From Desulfobacteraceae bacterium (GTDB taxonomy: Bacteria > Desulfobacterota > Desulfobacteria > Desulfobacterales > UBA11574), in the NCBI GenBank assembly GCA_013203195.1, contig JABMQM010000579.1, positions 1 to 5,946 on the forward strand: a stretch of 5,946 nucleotides of DNA. Reading direction: 5' to 3'. Shown here in pieces: positions 1 to 5,806 of the stretch; the stretch's first letter is position 1, and each line of letters begins with the position of its first letter. Below the pieces are notes generated by a model. It made no database searches and was not told where the DNA came from. It saw nothing but the letters and a program-made list of their open reading frames with translations. The position numbers were made by a program, and so were the translations under genes.

Positions 1-29
1 AAATTAATCAGATGAATCCTTTTTGAAGG

Positions 30-58
30 TTGAACAAATAGGCAAATTGAAATAAGAT
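30..58 (+). promoter_or_regulatory. Possible promoter of the small RHH gene
   Basis: TTGAAC (30-35) and TAAGAT (53-58) are separated by exactly 17 bases, each matching the sigma-70 consensus at 4 of 6 positions. This would give a transcript start near 65 and a leader of about 45 bases before the ATG at 111. The area is AT-rich, so chance matches are likely. It is supported mainly by spacing and by lying directly upstream of the gene. Confidence 0.3.
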
Positions 59-110
59 AAATAGTGTTGAATATGGATTTCGAAATGACACAGAGAGGAT
101 AGCATCGAAC

Positions 111-287
111 ATGGTCAGTAATAATTTCAAGGATCAATGCTCTGATTTAACCAAGGAGTTCAACATCAAGATTCCCTGCAGGCTCGCTGAGAGAGTTGAA
201 GCCTATGCAACAGAGAACAATTCCGAAATCACCCTTGTTGTTATCGAGGCTCTTGATACATTTTTGAGGGAACAAAAAAGCAAATAA
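111..287 (+). CDS. Small ribbon-helix-helix (CopG/Arc-like) DNA-binding protein
   Basis: The product is 58 residues. After a short polar N-terminus (residues 1-15) the sequence has the layout of a ribbon-helix-helix domain: a beta strand with alternating polar and hydrophobic residues (KEFNIKIP, 15-22), helix 1 (CRLAERVEAYATEN, 23-36), and helix 2 starting at the SEIT turn (EITLVVIEALDTFLRE, 39-54). Proteins of this size and fold bind DNA as dimers through the paired strands, usually as antitoxins or autoregulated repressors. The ATG at 111 has a purine-rich AGAGGA at 94-99, 11 bases upstream, which is usable but loosely spaced. No toxin or partner gene follows on the same strand, so it is either an orphan regulator or what remains of a two-gene module. 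It is the only plus-strand gene in the window. The fold is seen by pattern only; the specific function and target are unknown. Confidence 0.72.
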   Translation: MVSNNFKDQCSDLTKEFNIKIPCRLAERVEAYATENNSEITLVVIEALDTFLREQKSK

Positions 288-584
288 AACACATCAATCA
301 TATCCACAAATCCAAATGCACCGCCCCCAACAAAAACTTCGATTATGTCAGGATGTTCCAGGTCCTGAAACTTACCGAACGACAGCAGATATCCAAGGTT
401 TCGGATTGAAAATTTCGCATCCTGATCTATACCACTGTCGGATTTGCCCGTTTACCGGTTGTCCCGTGCATCAGTCAAAACGGGCCAACAACAAACCCTT
501 ATTGCAATGCAGTAGCCGGCGCGTTCGTTACGTTTTGTTCAATCGGAATATATTTTTGACAAGCGCTATAATGTGCACTTCAGG
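288..584. other. Gene-poor gap, possibly decayed coding sequence
   Basis: No gene with a credible start and ribosome binding site lies between the RHH gene and the end of the minus-strand operon. Three partly open frames can be read. A plus-strand frame, 257-408, ends in a TGA and continues open to about 559. A minus-strand frame with the same codon boundaries stays open from 451 to its stop at 203, running antisense into the RHH gene. Another plus-strand frame contains a cysteine cluster (HCRICPFTGCPVHQSK) vaguely like the cysteine-rich part of some IS1182-type transposases. None is convincing alone. The simplest reading is a spacer or a remnant of a lost gene. No clear terminator for the operon ending at 585 is visible here. 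Confidence 0.35.
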
Positions 585-1097
585 TTATTCGTCTCTCAGC
601 GCCAGCGGCGGAGCCAGTATCTCCGACCATATGACCGCCCTTCTAAGATCCTGCACCCCATACGCTAAACCTTTAGGCCGAATCTCTTTTTCGGAAACAG
701 CCGGTTCTATGCTTTCCGCAACCACTTTCACCGGGGCTGGTTTTATTTTCGGAGAGGGTGTTTTTTCCAGAACCCGCACCACTCTTTCAGGAGGAATCTC
801 TTTGCGTATCGGTTCCAGGTCCTCGATCGTAACGTCTTCCATGGCAAGTTCCGGTTCATCGTCTTCGCGTGGCAAAAATCTTTCCCAGCCGGTTTCCTTT
901 TTTAAATCTTCTTGTTTAGTGGCCTCTATCTGCTGTTTAACTTGAGACATCAACTTGTTGAGCTTCTCTTTCCACTCAGGAAGTCTTTTGGCGATCCCTT
1001 TCTCGCTGGTTTTTGAAGCGGCACGCACTTTTTTAATAATGGCCGACACAACATAAACCAGAAAGATGATGATCCATATAAGATATTCGAATTTCAT
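585..1097 (-). CDS. Hypothetical single-pass membrane protein, last gene of the NfeD-FloA operon
   Basis: I do not recognise this 170-residue protein. It has one N-terminal membrane segment (YLIWIIIFLVYVVSAII, 5-21) followed by basic residues (KKVR, 22-25), so most of it should be cytoplasmic. Residues 30-65 are charged and helical, probably coiled coil. Residues 75-140 form an acidic, proline-containing linker that looks disordered. The extreme C-terminus carries a compact hydrophobic motif, RRAVIWSEILAPPLAL (152-167), far more ordered-looking than what precedes it. From memory, similar WSEIL-x-PP tails end otherwise unrelated hypothetical proteins, which suggests a docking peptide; this is not verified. 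The ATG lies 3 bases after the floA stop, with AAGG and AAGAG purine stretches upstream, so it is co-transcribed and probably translationally coupled. It occupies the position of yqfB in the Bacillus subtilis yqeZ-yqfA-yqfB cluster, but I see no homology to claim. Confidence 0.85.
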   Translation of the reverse strand: MKFEYLIWIIIFLVYVVSAIIKKVRAASKTSEKGIAKRLPEWKEKLNKLMSQVKQQIEATKQEDLKKETGWERFLPREDDEPELAMEDVTIEDLEPIRKEIPPERVVRVLEKTPSPKIKPAPVKVVAESIEPAVSEKEIRPKGLAYGVQDLRRAVIWSEILAPPLALRDE

Positions 1098-1100
1098 CTC

Positions 1101-2069
1101 TTAAACCTTTTTATCCTCAGGTGAACCGATTTTGTCACGCATCTGGGTGTCTGCCTCAATATTCTTCATCCGATAATAATCCATCACGCCTAAGTTCCCT
1201 TTTCTAAAGGCCTCGGCCATTGCCAGCGGAACCTGTGCCTCCGCCTCAACAACCTTTGCGCGCATCTCTTCAACCCTGGCTTTCATTTCCTGTTCAACGG
1301 CAAAGGCCATTGCCCGTCGTTCTTCCGCCTTGGCCTGAGCTATTTTCTTGTCCGCCTCGGCCCGGTCTGTTTCAAGCTCTGCACCGATGTTCTTGCCCAC
1401 ATCAACATCCGCGATGTCGATGGAAAGAATTTCGTATGCGGACCCAGAATCCAGACCCTTTTCTAGTACCCGTTTTGAGATCATGTCCGGATTTTCAAGG
1501 ACCATCTTATGGGTATCTGCTGAGCCAATAGTAGTTACGATCCCTTCACCCACCCGGGCCAAGATGGTCTCTTCGCCGGCACCGCCTACCAGTCGATCGA
1601 GATTTGCTCTGACGGTTACCCGTGCGAGAGCCTTCAACTGAATGCCGTCCTTGGCCATGGCCGCCACCAGAGGTGTTTCAATCACCTTTGGATTCACACT
1701 CATCTGAACGGCCTCCAGCACATTCCTTCCGGCAAGATCGATGGCCGCGGCTCGGTTGAATTCCAGTTCGATATTTGCCTTGTCCGCCGCAATAAGTGCC
1801 TGAATAACGCGCATAACATCACCGCCTGCTAAAAAATGAGCCTCCAGGGCATCGGTTGAGATGTCAAGCCCAGTCTTAACAGCCATAATCTTGCCGTTAA
1901 CAATCATATTGGGTGGGACCTTTCGAAAACGCATAAACACGATGGCAATCAAACTCACACGTGCACCTGAAACCAATGCCTGTACCCACAATGATATGGC
2001 AGAGCCCACAAAATAAAGCAGTACAAGAACCGCGATCACAATAATGATAAGAACGAAGTTGGTAAACAT
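1101..2069 (-). CDS. floA: Flotillin-like protein FloA (UPF0365)
   Basis: FloA forms membrane-associated assemblies, linked in Bacillus to membrane fluidity, lipid domain organisation and stress resistance. At 322 residues this protein is close to the usual length of about 330. An N-terminal hydrophobic segment (about 4-26) and a second apolar stretch (about 28-48) anchor it. The SPFH/PHB-like domain runs from about 50 to 225 and includes the characteristic GLDISTDALEAHFLAGG (67-83) and the GAGEETILARVGEGIV region (163-178). Residues 230-290 form an alanine/glutamate-rich coiled coil (ETDRAEADKKIAQAKAEE and onward), the flotillin oligomerisation region. The conserved tail GNLGVMDYYRMKNIEADTQM (291-310) is intact. 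The ATG overlaps the stop of the upstream short nfeD gene by one base (TAATG) and has a strong GAGGAG ribosome binding site at 2075-2080. The neighbouring NfeD genes are the standard partners of this family. The identification is firm; the cargo or signal in this organism is unknown. Confidence 0.95.
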   Translation of the reverse strand: MFTNFVLIIIVIAVLVLLYFVGSAISLWVQALVSGARVSLIAIVFMRFRKVPPNMIVNGKIMAVKTGLDISTDALEAHFLAGGDVMRVIQALIAADKANIELEFNRAAAIDLAGRNVLEAVQMSVNPKVIETPLVAAMAKDGIQLKALARVTVRANLDRLVGGAGEETILARVGEGIVTTIGSADTHKMVLENPDMISKRVLEKGLDSGSAYEILSIDIADVDVGKNIGAELETDRAEADKKIAQAKAEERRAMAFAVEQEMKARVEEMRAKVVEAEAQVPLAMAEAFRKGNLGVMDYYRMKNIEADTQMRDKIGSPEDKKV

Positions 2070-2569
2070 TATAGCTCCTCTCTTTCTGGTTCGTCTTTTT
2101 TTCGTACAATAATCTGATTCCCGGTCACTGCGGTGACAATAATCGCAGAGTCTTTATCGAGATATTCTCCACGGGTGACCACATCAACTCTTTTGCCATT
2201 GATAACCGCTATTCCCGCAGGACGAAGGTCCGTGACCGCATTTCCCTGCGTACCGACATAGCTTTCCAGCTCGGAAGATTGGGAGGAAACACCCTCTTTC
2301 CGTGATAGTGTTTTGCGAAGTGTAGCCGGCGATCTGGCCAGCAGTTTCAATCCTACGATGACGAGAACAGGGATAAGGATAAGATCCGCAGCTACAAAGG
2401 AAAAACCGATAGTCATTGATATTTCGTTAAAAACAATAAAAAGTGAATATCCAAAAACACCGAGTGCTACGATTGAAAGGATGCCGCCTGACGGAATAAT
2501 AATTTCTGCAATGATAACCACTACACCGGCAAGCTGCAGAATGATTGGAAGAAACAAACTATCATTCAT
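2069..2569 (-). CDS. Short NfeD family protein (membrane segments plus OB-fold domain, no protease)
   Basis: This 166-residue protein has the short NfeD plan. Hydrophobic segments at about 5-25, 29-48 and 54-77 carry the family-type turn AEIIIPSGGIL (21-31), comparable to ELFVIPGFG of the long protein next door. A basic and serine-rich linker (78-102) leads to a C-terminal OB-fold domain (about 104-156: YVGTQGNAVTDLRPAG, then GKRVDVVTRGEYLDKDSAIIV and GNQIIVRK). It lacks the N-terminal ClpP-like protease domain altogether. Its start overlaps the stop of the long nfeD by 8 bases (ATGAATGA), and its own stop overlaps the floA start, so the three are translationally coupled. The domain is thought to help NfeD proteins assemble with flotillin or stomatin partners. 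That is family knowledge; a role specific to this copy is inference. Confidence 0.92.
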   Translation of the reverse strand: MNDSLFLPIILQLAGVVVIIAEIIIPSGGILSIVALGVFGYSLFIVFNEISMTIGFSFVAADLILIPVLVIVGLKLLARSPATLRKTLSRKEGVSSQSSELESYVGTQGNAVTDLRPAGIAVINGKRVDVVTRGEYLDKDSAIIVTAVTGNQIIVRKKDEPEREEL

Positions 2570-4043
2570 CTTCAGGTTTCCTTGATACTATGATCCGGTT
2601 CCCCTTAATTTCAAGAATTTTCACCAGGATCCCCTTTTTTATGAATTCTCCTTCCGTGACCACATCAAAGATTTCGTCTTTGATCTTTACCTTACCAGAA
2701 GGTCGAAGTAATGTCATTGCAATTCCAATGTCACCTATTTTAGCTCTGCCGGCTTCCACAGAATCCGCATGGGAATCTTTGAGGGTCGTGCCCAGATACG
2801 GTCCTTCGACAACGACGGAAAGTTTTGGCAGGAGATAGCGCAAGACAAAAAGCGCAACGAGGATAGCCATGAAAAGGGCGCCGAGGACCTGCAAAATGTT
2901 GTTTCCCAAAAGTTCTGCCTGCCAGGGTAAGGAAGGGTCTGGGATGACAAAATCCTGAAGTGCCAGTATGGCACCTGCCCCGATAAAAAGAAGACCTGCA
3001 ATACCTGTGATACCGAAGCCGGGTATCACAAAAAGTTCAAATCCTAAAAGGATAATTCCCAGAATCAAAAGCAAAAGCTCCGTATTATCAGCCAAACCAA
3101 CAAAATACTGATTTAGAAAAACAAGGGCGAGACAGGTGATCCCAATAATCCCCGGCACTCCGAATCCAGGCGCCTTTATCTCCACATAAAGGGCGGCAAG
3201 GCCAATCATCAACAAAAACGGTGTGATGCCTCCGATAAACCGGACAAGCGCTTCCGACCAACTCTTTTCGATCCGAATTAGCTCGTAGTTTTCTATTTCC
3301 ATCCGTCGCAGCATTTCATCAATATTATCAACGCTCATCCTTGAAAAGCCCAGCTCAAATGCCTCGGTATCATCCATCGTCAGAAGTTCGCCCTTGGCTA
3401 CAATCGTCTTTTTCGATGAAACCCTCTCCTTTTCCGCCTGGCTTAGATCTTCGAATGCCTGGGAATCCATGTAAATGGTTTTTCCCTCCATTTCCACAGC
3501 ATAAACCACCATCTCAGCAGTGACCATGGACTCGGCCAGAGTCTCGGGATAACCATTGCGTTTCGCAAGGGCACGGAATTTGGCCCGCAGAGGGGACTGG
3601 AACTTTTCCCCCAGCATCTTGGGTCCTTCGTTCGAATAGGTGATCGGTGCACAATCGCCGATAGTGGTATTCTTTCTCATAACAAGCCTGCTGCTGGCCA
3701 GGGCGATCAATGCACCTGCAGAGATGGCTTTGTTTTTAACAAAGGCGATTGTCTTACCTTCAGGAACAGAGAGGAGGGTATCTACGATCTGTAGTGCGGA
3801 ATCGACGCGTCCGCCGAAGGTATCCATTTCAATAATAAAAAGGGGATCCTGATCATCCGGGGGTGTTTCCAGAGCTCTCTTTATAAATGCTGCCATACCC
3901 GGGTCTACCATTCCGGAGACAGGAACAACATATATTTTCCGGACGGATGCGTGCGCTAGGCCGGCATTATTCAGCACAATAAAAGATAGAAAAAGACCGC
4001 AGGCAGCCAAAAAGATCCTCAGTTGTCCACATCGTATATTCAT
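2562..4043 (-). CDS. nfeD: Long NfeD: membrane-bound ClpP-class serine protease
   Basis: Long NfeD proteins are membrane proteases related to Pyrococcus 1510-N, which cleaves a stomatin partner with a Ser-Lys dyad. Counting from the ATG at 4043 (493 residues), a signal peptide covers 1-32 (FLAACGLFLSFIVL core, cleavage after AHA). The protease domain spans about 36-245, with EMDTFGGRVDSA (72-83), the nucleophile in KAISAGALIALAS (Ser108), and a likely Lys147 in GEKFQSPLRAKF by alignment with 1510-N. Five membrane segments follow (about 273-289, 296-315, 323-342, 344-363, 383-406), then an OB-fold domain (about 435-489). The start is uncertain. TTG at 4103, ATG at 4079, TTG at 4067 and ATG at 4043 are all in frame. 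Only 4067 has a ribosome binding site (GGAG, 6-base spacing), while 4043 gives the most normal signal peptide. It is first in the operon with the short nfeD, floA and the 170-residue gene. Confidence 0.93.
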   Translation of the reverse strand: MNIRCGQLRIFLAACGLFLSFIVLNNAGLAHASVRKIYVVPVSGMVDPGMAAFIKRALETPPDDQDPLFIIEMDTFGGRVDSALQIVDTLLSVPEGKTIAFVKNKAISAGALIALASSRLVMRKNTTIGDCAPITYSNEGPKMLGEKFQSPLRAKFRALAKRNGYPETLAESMVTAEMVVYAVEMEGKTIYMDSQAFEDLSQAEKERVSSKKTIVAKGELLTMDDTEAFELGFSRMSVDNIDEMLRRMEIENYELIRIEKSWSEALVRFIGGITPFLLMIGLAALYVEIKAPGFGVPGIIGITCLALVFLNQYFVGLADNTELLLLILGIILLGFELFVIPGFGITGIAGLLFIGAGAILALQDFVIPDPSLPWQAELLGNNILQVLGALFMAILVALFVLRYLLPKLSVVVEGPYLGTTLKDSHADSVEAGRAKIGDIGIAMTLLRPSGKVKIKDEIFDVVTEGEFIKKGILVKILEIKGNRIIVSRKPEDE

Positions 4044-4202
4044 TCGGTGTCTTGCGATAGAGTTCAAATCGTTCTCCATAGTTCGGAAAGGGGTACGCTG
4101 CAACGGCGGCGGCTAAAACTGACCTAATCAGCAGTAGTGAACTTTGAGGTAACTGCAATTGCAGATTTTAGGTCATATGCAATCTCCTAAATTCTTGTTA
4201 AT
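4044..4202 (-). promoter_or_regulatory. Structured leader of the nfeD operon with a two-codon upstream frame
   Basis: Between the predicted transcript start (about 4202) and the nfeD start lies a long leader. It holds the best ribosome binding site of the operon (AGGAG, plus-strand 4184-4188), 7 bases ahead of an ATG at 4176. That ATG is followed by ACC and TAA, giving only Met-Thr. The ribosome binding site can pair with sequence just beyond it (4186-4191 with 4167-4172, 6 bp). The same downstream segment can instead pair over 8 bp with 4120-4127 (TGACCTAA on the plus strand, against TTAGGTCA at 4168-4175). A third option pairs 4158-4163 with 4178-4183, and a perfect 12-bp palindrome CTGCAATTGCAG sits at 4153-4164. 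Mutually exclusive pairings around a ribosome binding site suggest translational control, but short pairings arise by chance and no known riboswitch is recognised. Confidence 0.4.
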
Positions 4203-4208
4203 TCAACT

Positions 4209-4237
4209 AAAATACAGCAGTGATAAAGAAATGTCAA
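4209..4237 (-). promoter_or_regulatory. Sigma-70-type promoter of the nfeD-floA operon
   Basis: Reading the minus strand, TTGACA (plus 4232-4237, a perfect -35) and TATTTT (plus 4209-4214, 4 of 6 at -10) are separated by exactly 17 bases. Transcription would start near 4202. This is the best promoter match in the window and it sits directly upstream of the four-gene operon. In Bacillus the related cluster is under the envelope-stress factor SigW; no such signal is seen here, and the form suggests housekeeping expression. Confidence 0.7.
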
Positions 4238-4339
4238 GAATTCTGTATGGTTATGGGTGAGGTGTTTACATATTATGTGCGTATGAATCCTATGATTAAA
4301 GGTAAGGGATCTGGGGGACATTGTTGAAAGATTGACACC
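4238..4339. other. Intergenic spacer downstream of the ATPase gene
   Basis: This stretch between the ATPase stop and the nfeD promoter holds no gene. No hairpin followed by a T-run is visible, so the ATPase transcript may read through into the nfeD operon. The part at about 4306-4342 (GGGATCTGGGGGACATTG followed by TTGAAAGATTGACACCC) has a composition unlike its AT-rich surroundings. It reminds me of intergenic dispersed sequence in delta-proteobacteria, but I cannot demonstrate a second copy in this window. Confidence 0.35.
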
Positions 4340-5479
4340 CTAAACGCCTGCTGAATAAAAATTCGAGTTAAAATAGGAAATCGGATCTGTCACTTTTATC
4401 CCACCCTTATCAAATGGTCTTTTTAATGTGGCGACAAGCTGTGTGGCTCTCTTGGGGTTCAGACGGCTGGTGTAATATAATAATGATTTGGAGATACTTT
4501 CATCGGAATACTTCACTTCTATCAGTTCTTCCAAATCGCCTTCTTTTATGATAGCAAAATCGACTTCACGCCCTTCTTTATCTCGGATGTATCGCAATTC
4601 GTAACGATACCCATCACGATCTTCCAGATAGTTAAGTCGTTTTAATAAAGATGTCGCCACAAGGTTTTCAAACCGGGCTCCTTCATCGCCAAGCACATCA
4701 GCGTTATCAAAAAAAAAGACTTTCGGCGGTTTTAACACGGCCCTTGAAAGAGACTTCGTAAAGGGAAGAACCGTAAAAACAAGATACATCCGCTCCAATA
4801 CCTCAAGCCAGGATTTTGCGGTTTTGGGCGAAATCTGCAGATCACCGGCCATATTAGATAGGACAACTTTTCCACCCACACGATGGCGCAACGCATCTAG
4901 AAACATACCGAGCAACTGGATGTTGCGGATGGATTCAAGATCCCGAATATCTTCGCGTAGAACCCGATCAAACCGCTCCCGCCGCCATCGTCTGGCGGTA
5001 CGCTCATCTTTTTCGAGAAATGGTTCCGGAAAACCACCAACTGTCATAAGGCGGTCAAATGCATCCTTTGGAGAAATGCCATTCGGGATTTCATCCAGAG
5101 TGAAAGGGTGTAATCGCCAGTAGTGATACCGTCCCATTAGTGAGTCGCCGCCGCGCCGGTAGATATCTAGCCGGGCTGATCCGGTTACAAGGAAAGAATG
5201 CATTTTATGAGACACATCATAAATCCCTTTAATCCATGTCTTCCAGCGTGGAAATTTATGTAATTCATCAAACACTAATAGATTATTGTCTAAGCTCCAT
5301 TTTTTCTGCAAAATATCCTGGCGGTCCTCATCATAATCCCAATTGAAATACCTACCATCAGGATAATTATCCAAAATCACGGCCTTAGCCAGTGTTGTTT
5401 TACCAACCTGGCGAGGACCTCCGACAAAAACCATCTTTTTCTTTAAATCTTCTAAAACATGGGGGGTTATATATCTCAT
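4340..5479 (-). CDS. AAA+ ATPase with C-terminal DUF4143 (PD-(D/E)XK-like) domain
   Basis: This 379-residue protein belongs to the widespread AAA_14/DUF4143 family of uncertain function. The ATPase part has a Walker A GPRQVGKTT (21-29), a Walker B LLVFDELHK (67-75, Asp71-Glu72), and a sensor-like FLVTGSARLD (96-105) with the family RRGGDSLMGRYHYWRLHPF (108-126). A helical and winged-helix-like segment (about 185-250) follows. The C-terminal domain shows nuclease-fold signature residues: Glu271 (RFENLVA), Asp307 (REVDFAI), and Glu321-x-Lys323 (LIEVKYS). All key positions are intact and the length is normal. The ATG at 5479 is secure because an in-frame TAA lies four codons upstream. It has no usable ribosome binding site, and the putative -10 ends 6 bases before it, so the mRNA may be leaderless. 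Such genes often occur as scattered accessory cargo. Whether it acts on nucleic acid is unproven. Confidence 0.93.
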   Translation of the reverse strand: MRYITPHVLEDLKKKMVFVGGPRQVGKTTLAKAVILDNYPDGRYFNWDYDEDRQDILQKKWSLDNNLLVFDELHKFPRWKTWIKGIYDVSHKMHSFLVTGSARLDIYRRGGDSLMGRYHYWRLHPFTLDEIPNGISPKDAFDRLMTVGGFPEPFLEKDERTARRWRRERFDRVLREDIRDLESIRNIQLLGMFLDALRHRVGGKVVLSNMAGDLQISPKTAKSWLEVLERMYLVFTVLPFTKSLSRAVLKPPKVFFFDNADVLGDEGARFENLVATSLLKRLNYLEDRDGYRYELRYIRDKEGREVDFAIIKEGDLEELIEVKYSDESISKSLLYYTSRLNPKRATQLVATLKRPFDKGGIKVTDPISYFNSNFYSAGV

Positions 5480-5546
5480 ATGGCCATATTATCCCATACT
5501 CCAAAATAGTCAAGTCTATTTTGGAGTAGGATAATATCTGGCCATA
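5479..5546. repeat. 68-bp imperfect inverted repeat containing the ATPase promoter
   Basis: An inner perfect pair TACTCCAAAATAG (5497-5509) and CTATTTTGGAGTA (5516-5528) flanks a 6-base loop. After skipping two bases on the left (5495-5496), nine more pairs follow (5486-5494 with 5529-5537). After skipping two bases on the right (5538-5539), seven more follow (5479-5485 with 5540-5546). That is 29 pairs with two compensating 2-base bulges. The repeat ends exactly on the ATPase start codon. On the minus strand it contains TTGACT (plus 5508-5513) and, 16 bases on, TAATAT (plus 5486-5491), a likely promoter. It could be an autoregulatory operator, a hairpin in RNA, or a small mobile repeat. There is no T-run beside it, and the tRNA operon already has its own terminator. 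Confidence 0.75.
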
Positions 5547-5566
5547 AACAATAGAATAGAAGGGAT

Positions 5567-5599
5567 AAAAAAAGGAGCTAACCATTGACGGTTAACCCC
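5567..5599 (-). terminator. Intrinsic terminator of the tRNA operon
   Basis: On the minus strand GGGGTTAACC and GGTTAGCTCC form a 10-bp stem with two G-U wobbles around a 6-base loop (GTCAAT), followed immediately by seven Ts (plus 5567-5573). It begins 11 bases after the CCA end of tRNA-Arg, the expected place, and separates the tRNA transcript from the ATPase gene. Confidence 0.88.
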
Positions 5600-5609
5600 C
5601 TGACTTCAT

Positions 5610-5686
<77 letters not shown>

Positions 5687-5692
5687 TAAAAA

Positions 5693-5770
<78 letters not shown>

Positions 5771-5777
5771 TATAAAA

Positions 5778-5806
5778 AAATTATCATATTATATTATCCA
5801 TTTCAA
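5778..5806 (-). promoter_or_regulatory. Probable promoter of the tRNA-His/tRNA-Arg operon
   Basis: On the minus strand TTGAAA (plus 5801-5806) is followed by an AT-rich stretch with several overlapping -10 candidates: GATAAT at plus 5780-5785 (15-base spacer) and TAATTT at 5778-5783 (17-base spacer). A perfect TATAAT at 5788-5793 is too close to this -35. Transcription would begin within a few bases of the tRNA-His 5' end, which is usual for short tRNA leaders. The exact hexamers cannot be fixed. Confidence 0.5.

Noticed and set aside
556..572. Perfect TTGACA and perfect TATAAT on the plus strand
   Set aside because: Only 5 bases separate them, far from the 16-18 needed, and nothing on the plus strand downstream is a gene. 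No good -35 lies 17 bases before the TATAAT.
316..945. 209-codon plus-strand open frame
   Set aside because: Most of it is antisense to the 170-residue membrane protein gene, it has no ribosome binding site, and its product is low-complexity serine/threonine-rich. The part before 585 is discussed only as a possible remnant.
3967..4158. 63-codon minus-strand frame overlapping the nfeD start, in frame with the Met-Thr-stop mini-frame
   Set aside because: It could only start at a TTG without a ribosome binding site, and it overlaps the nfeD signal-peptide region in another frame. It is most likely a chance frame in the leader.
5497..5528. Core of the inverted repeat as a transcription terminator
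   Set aside because: There is no T-run on either side, and a clear intrinsic terminator for the tRNA operon already lies just upstream of it.
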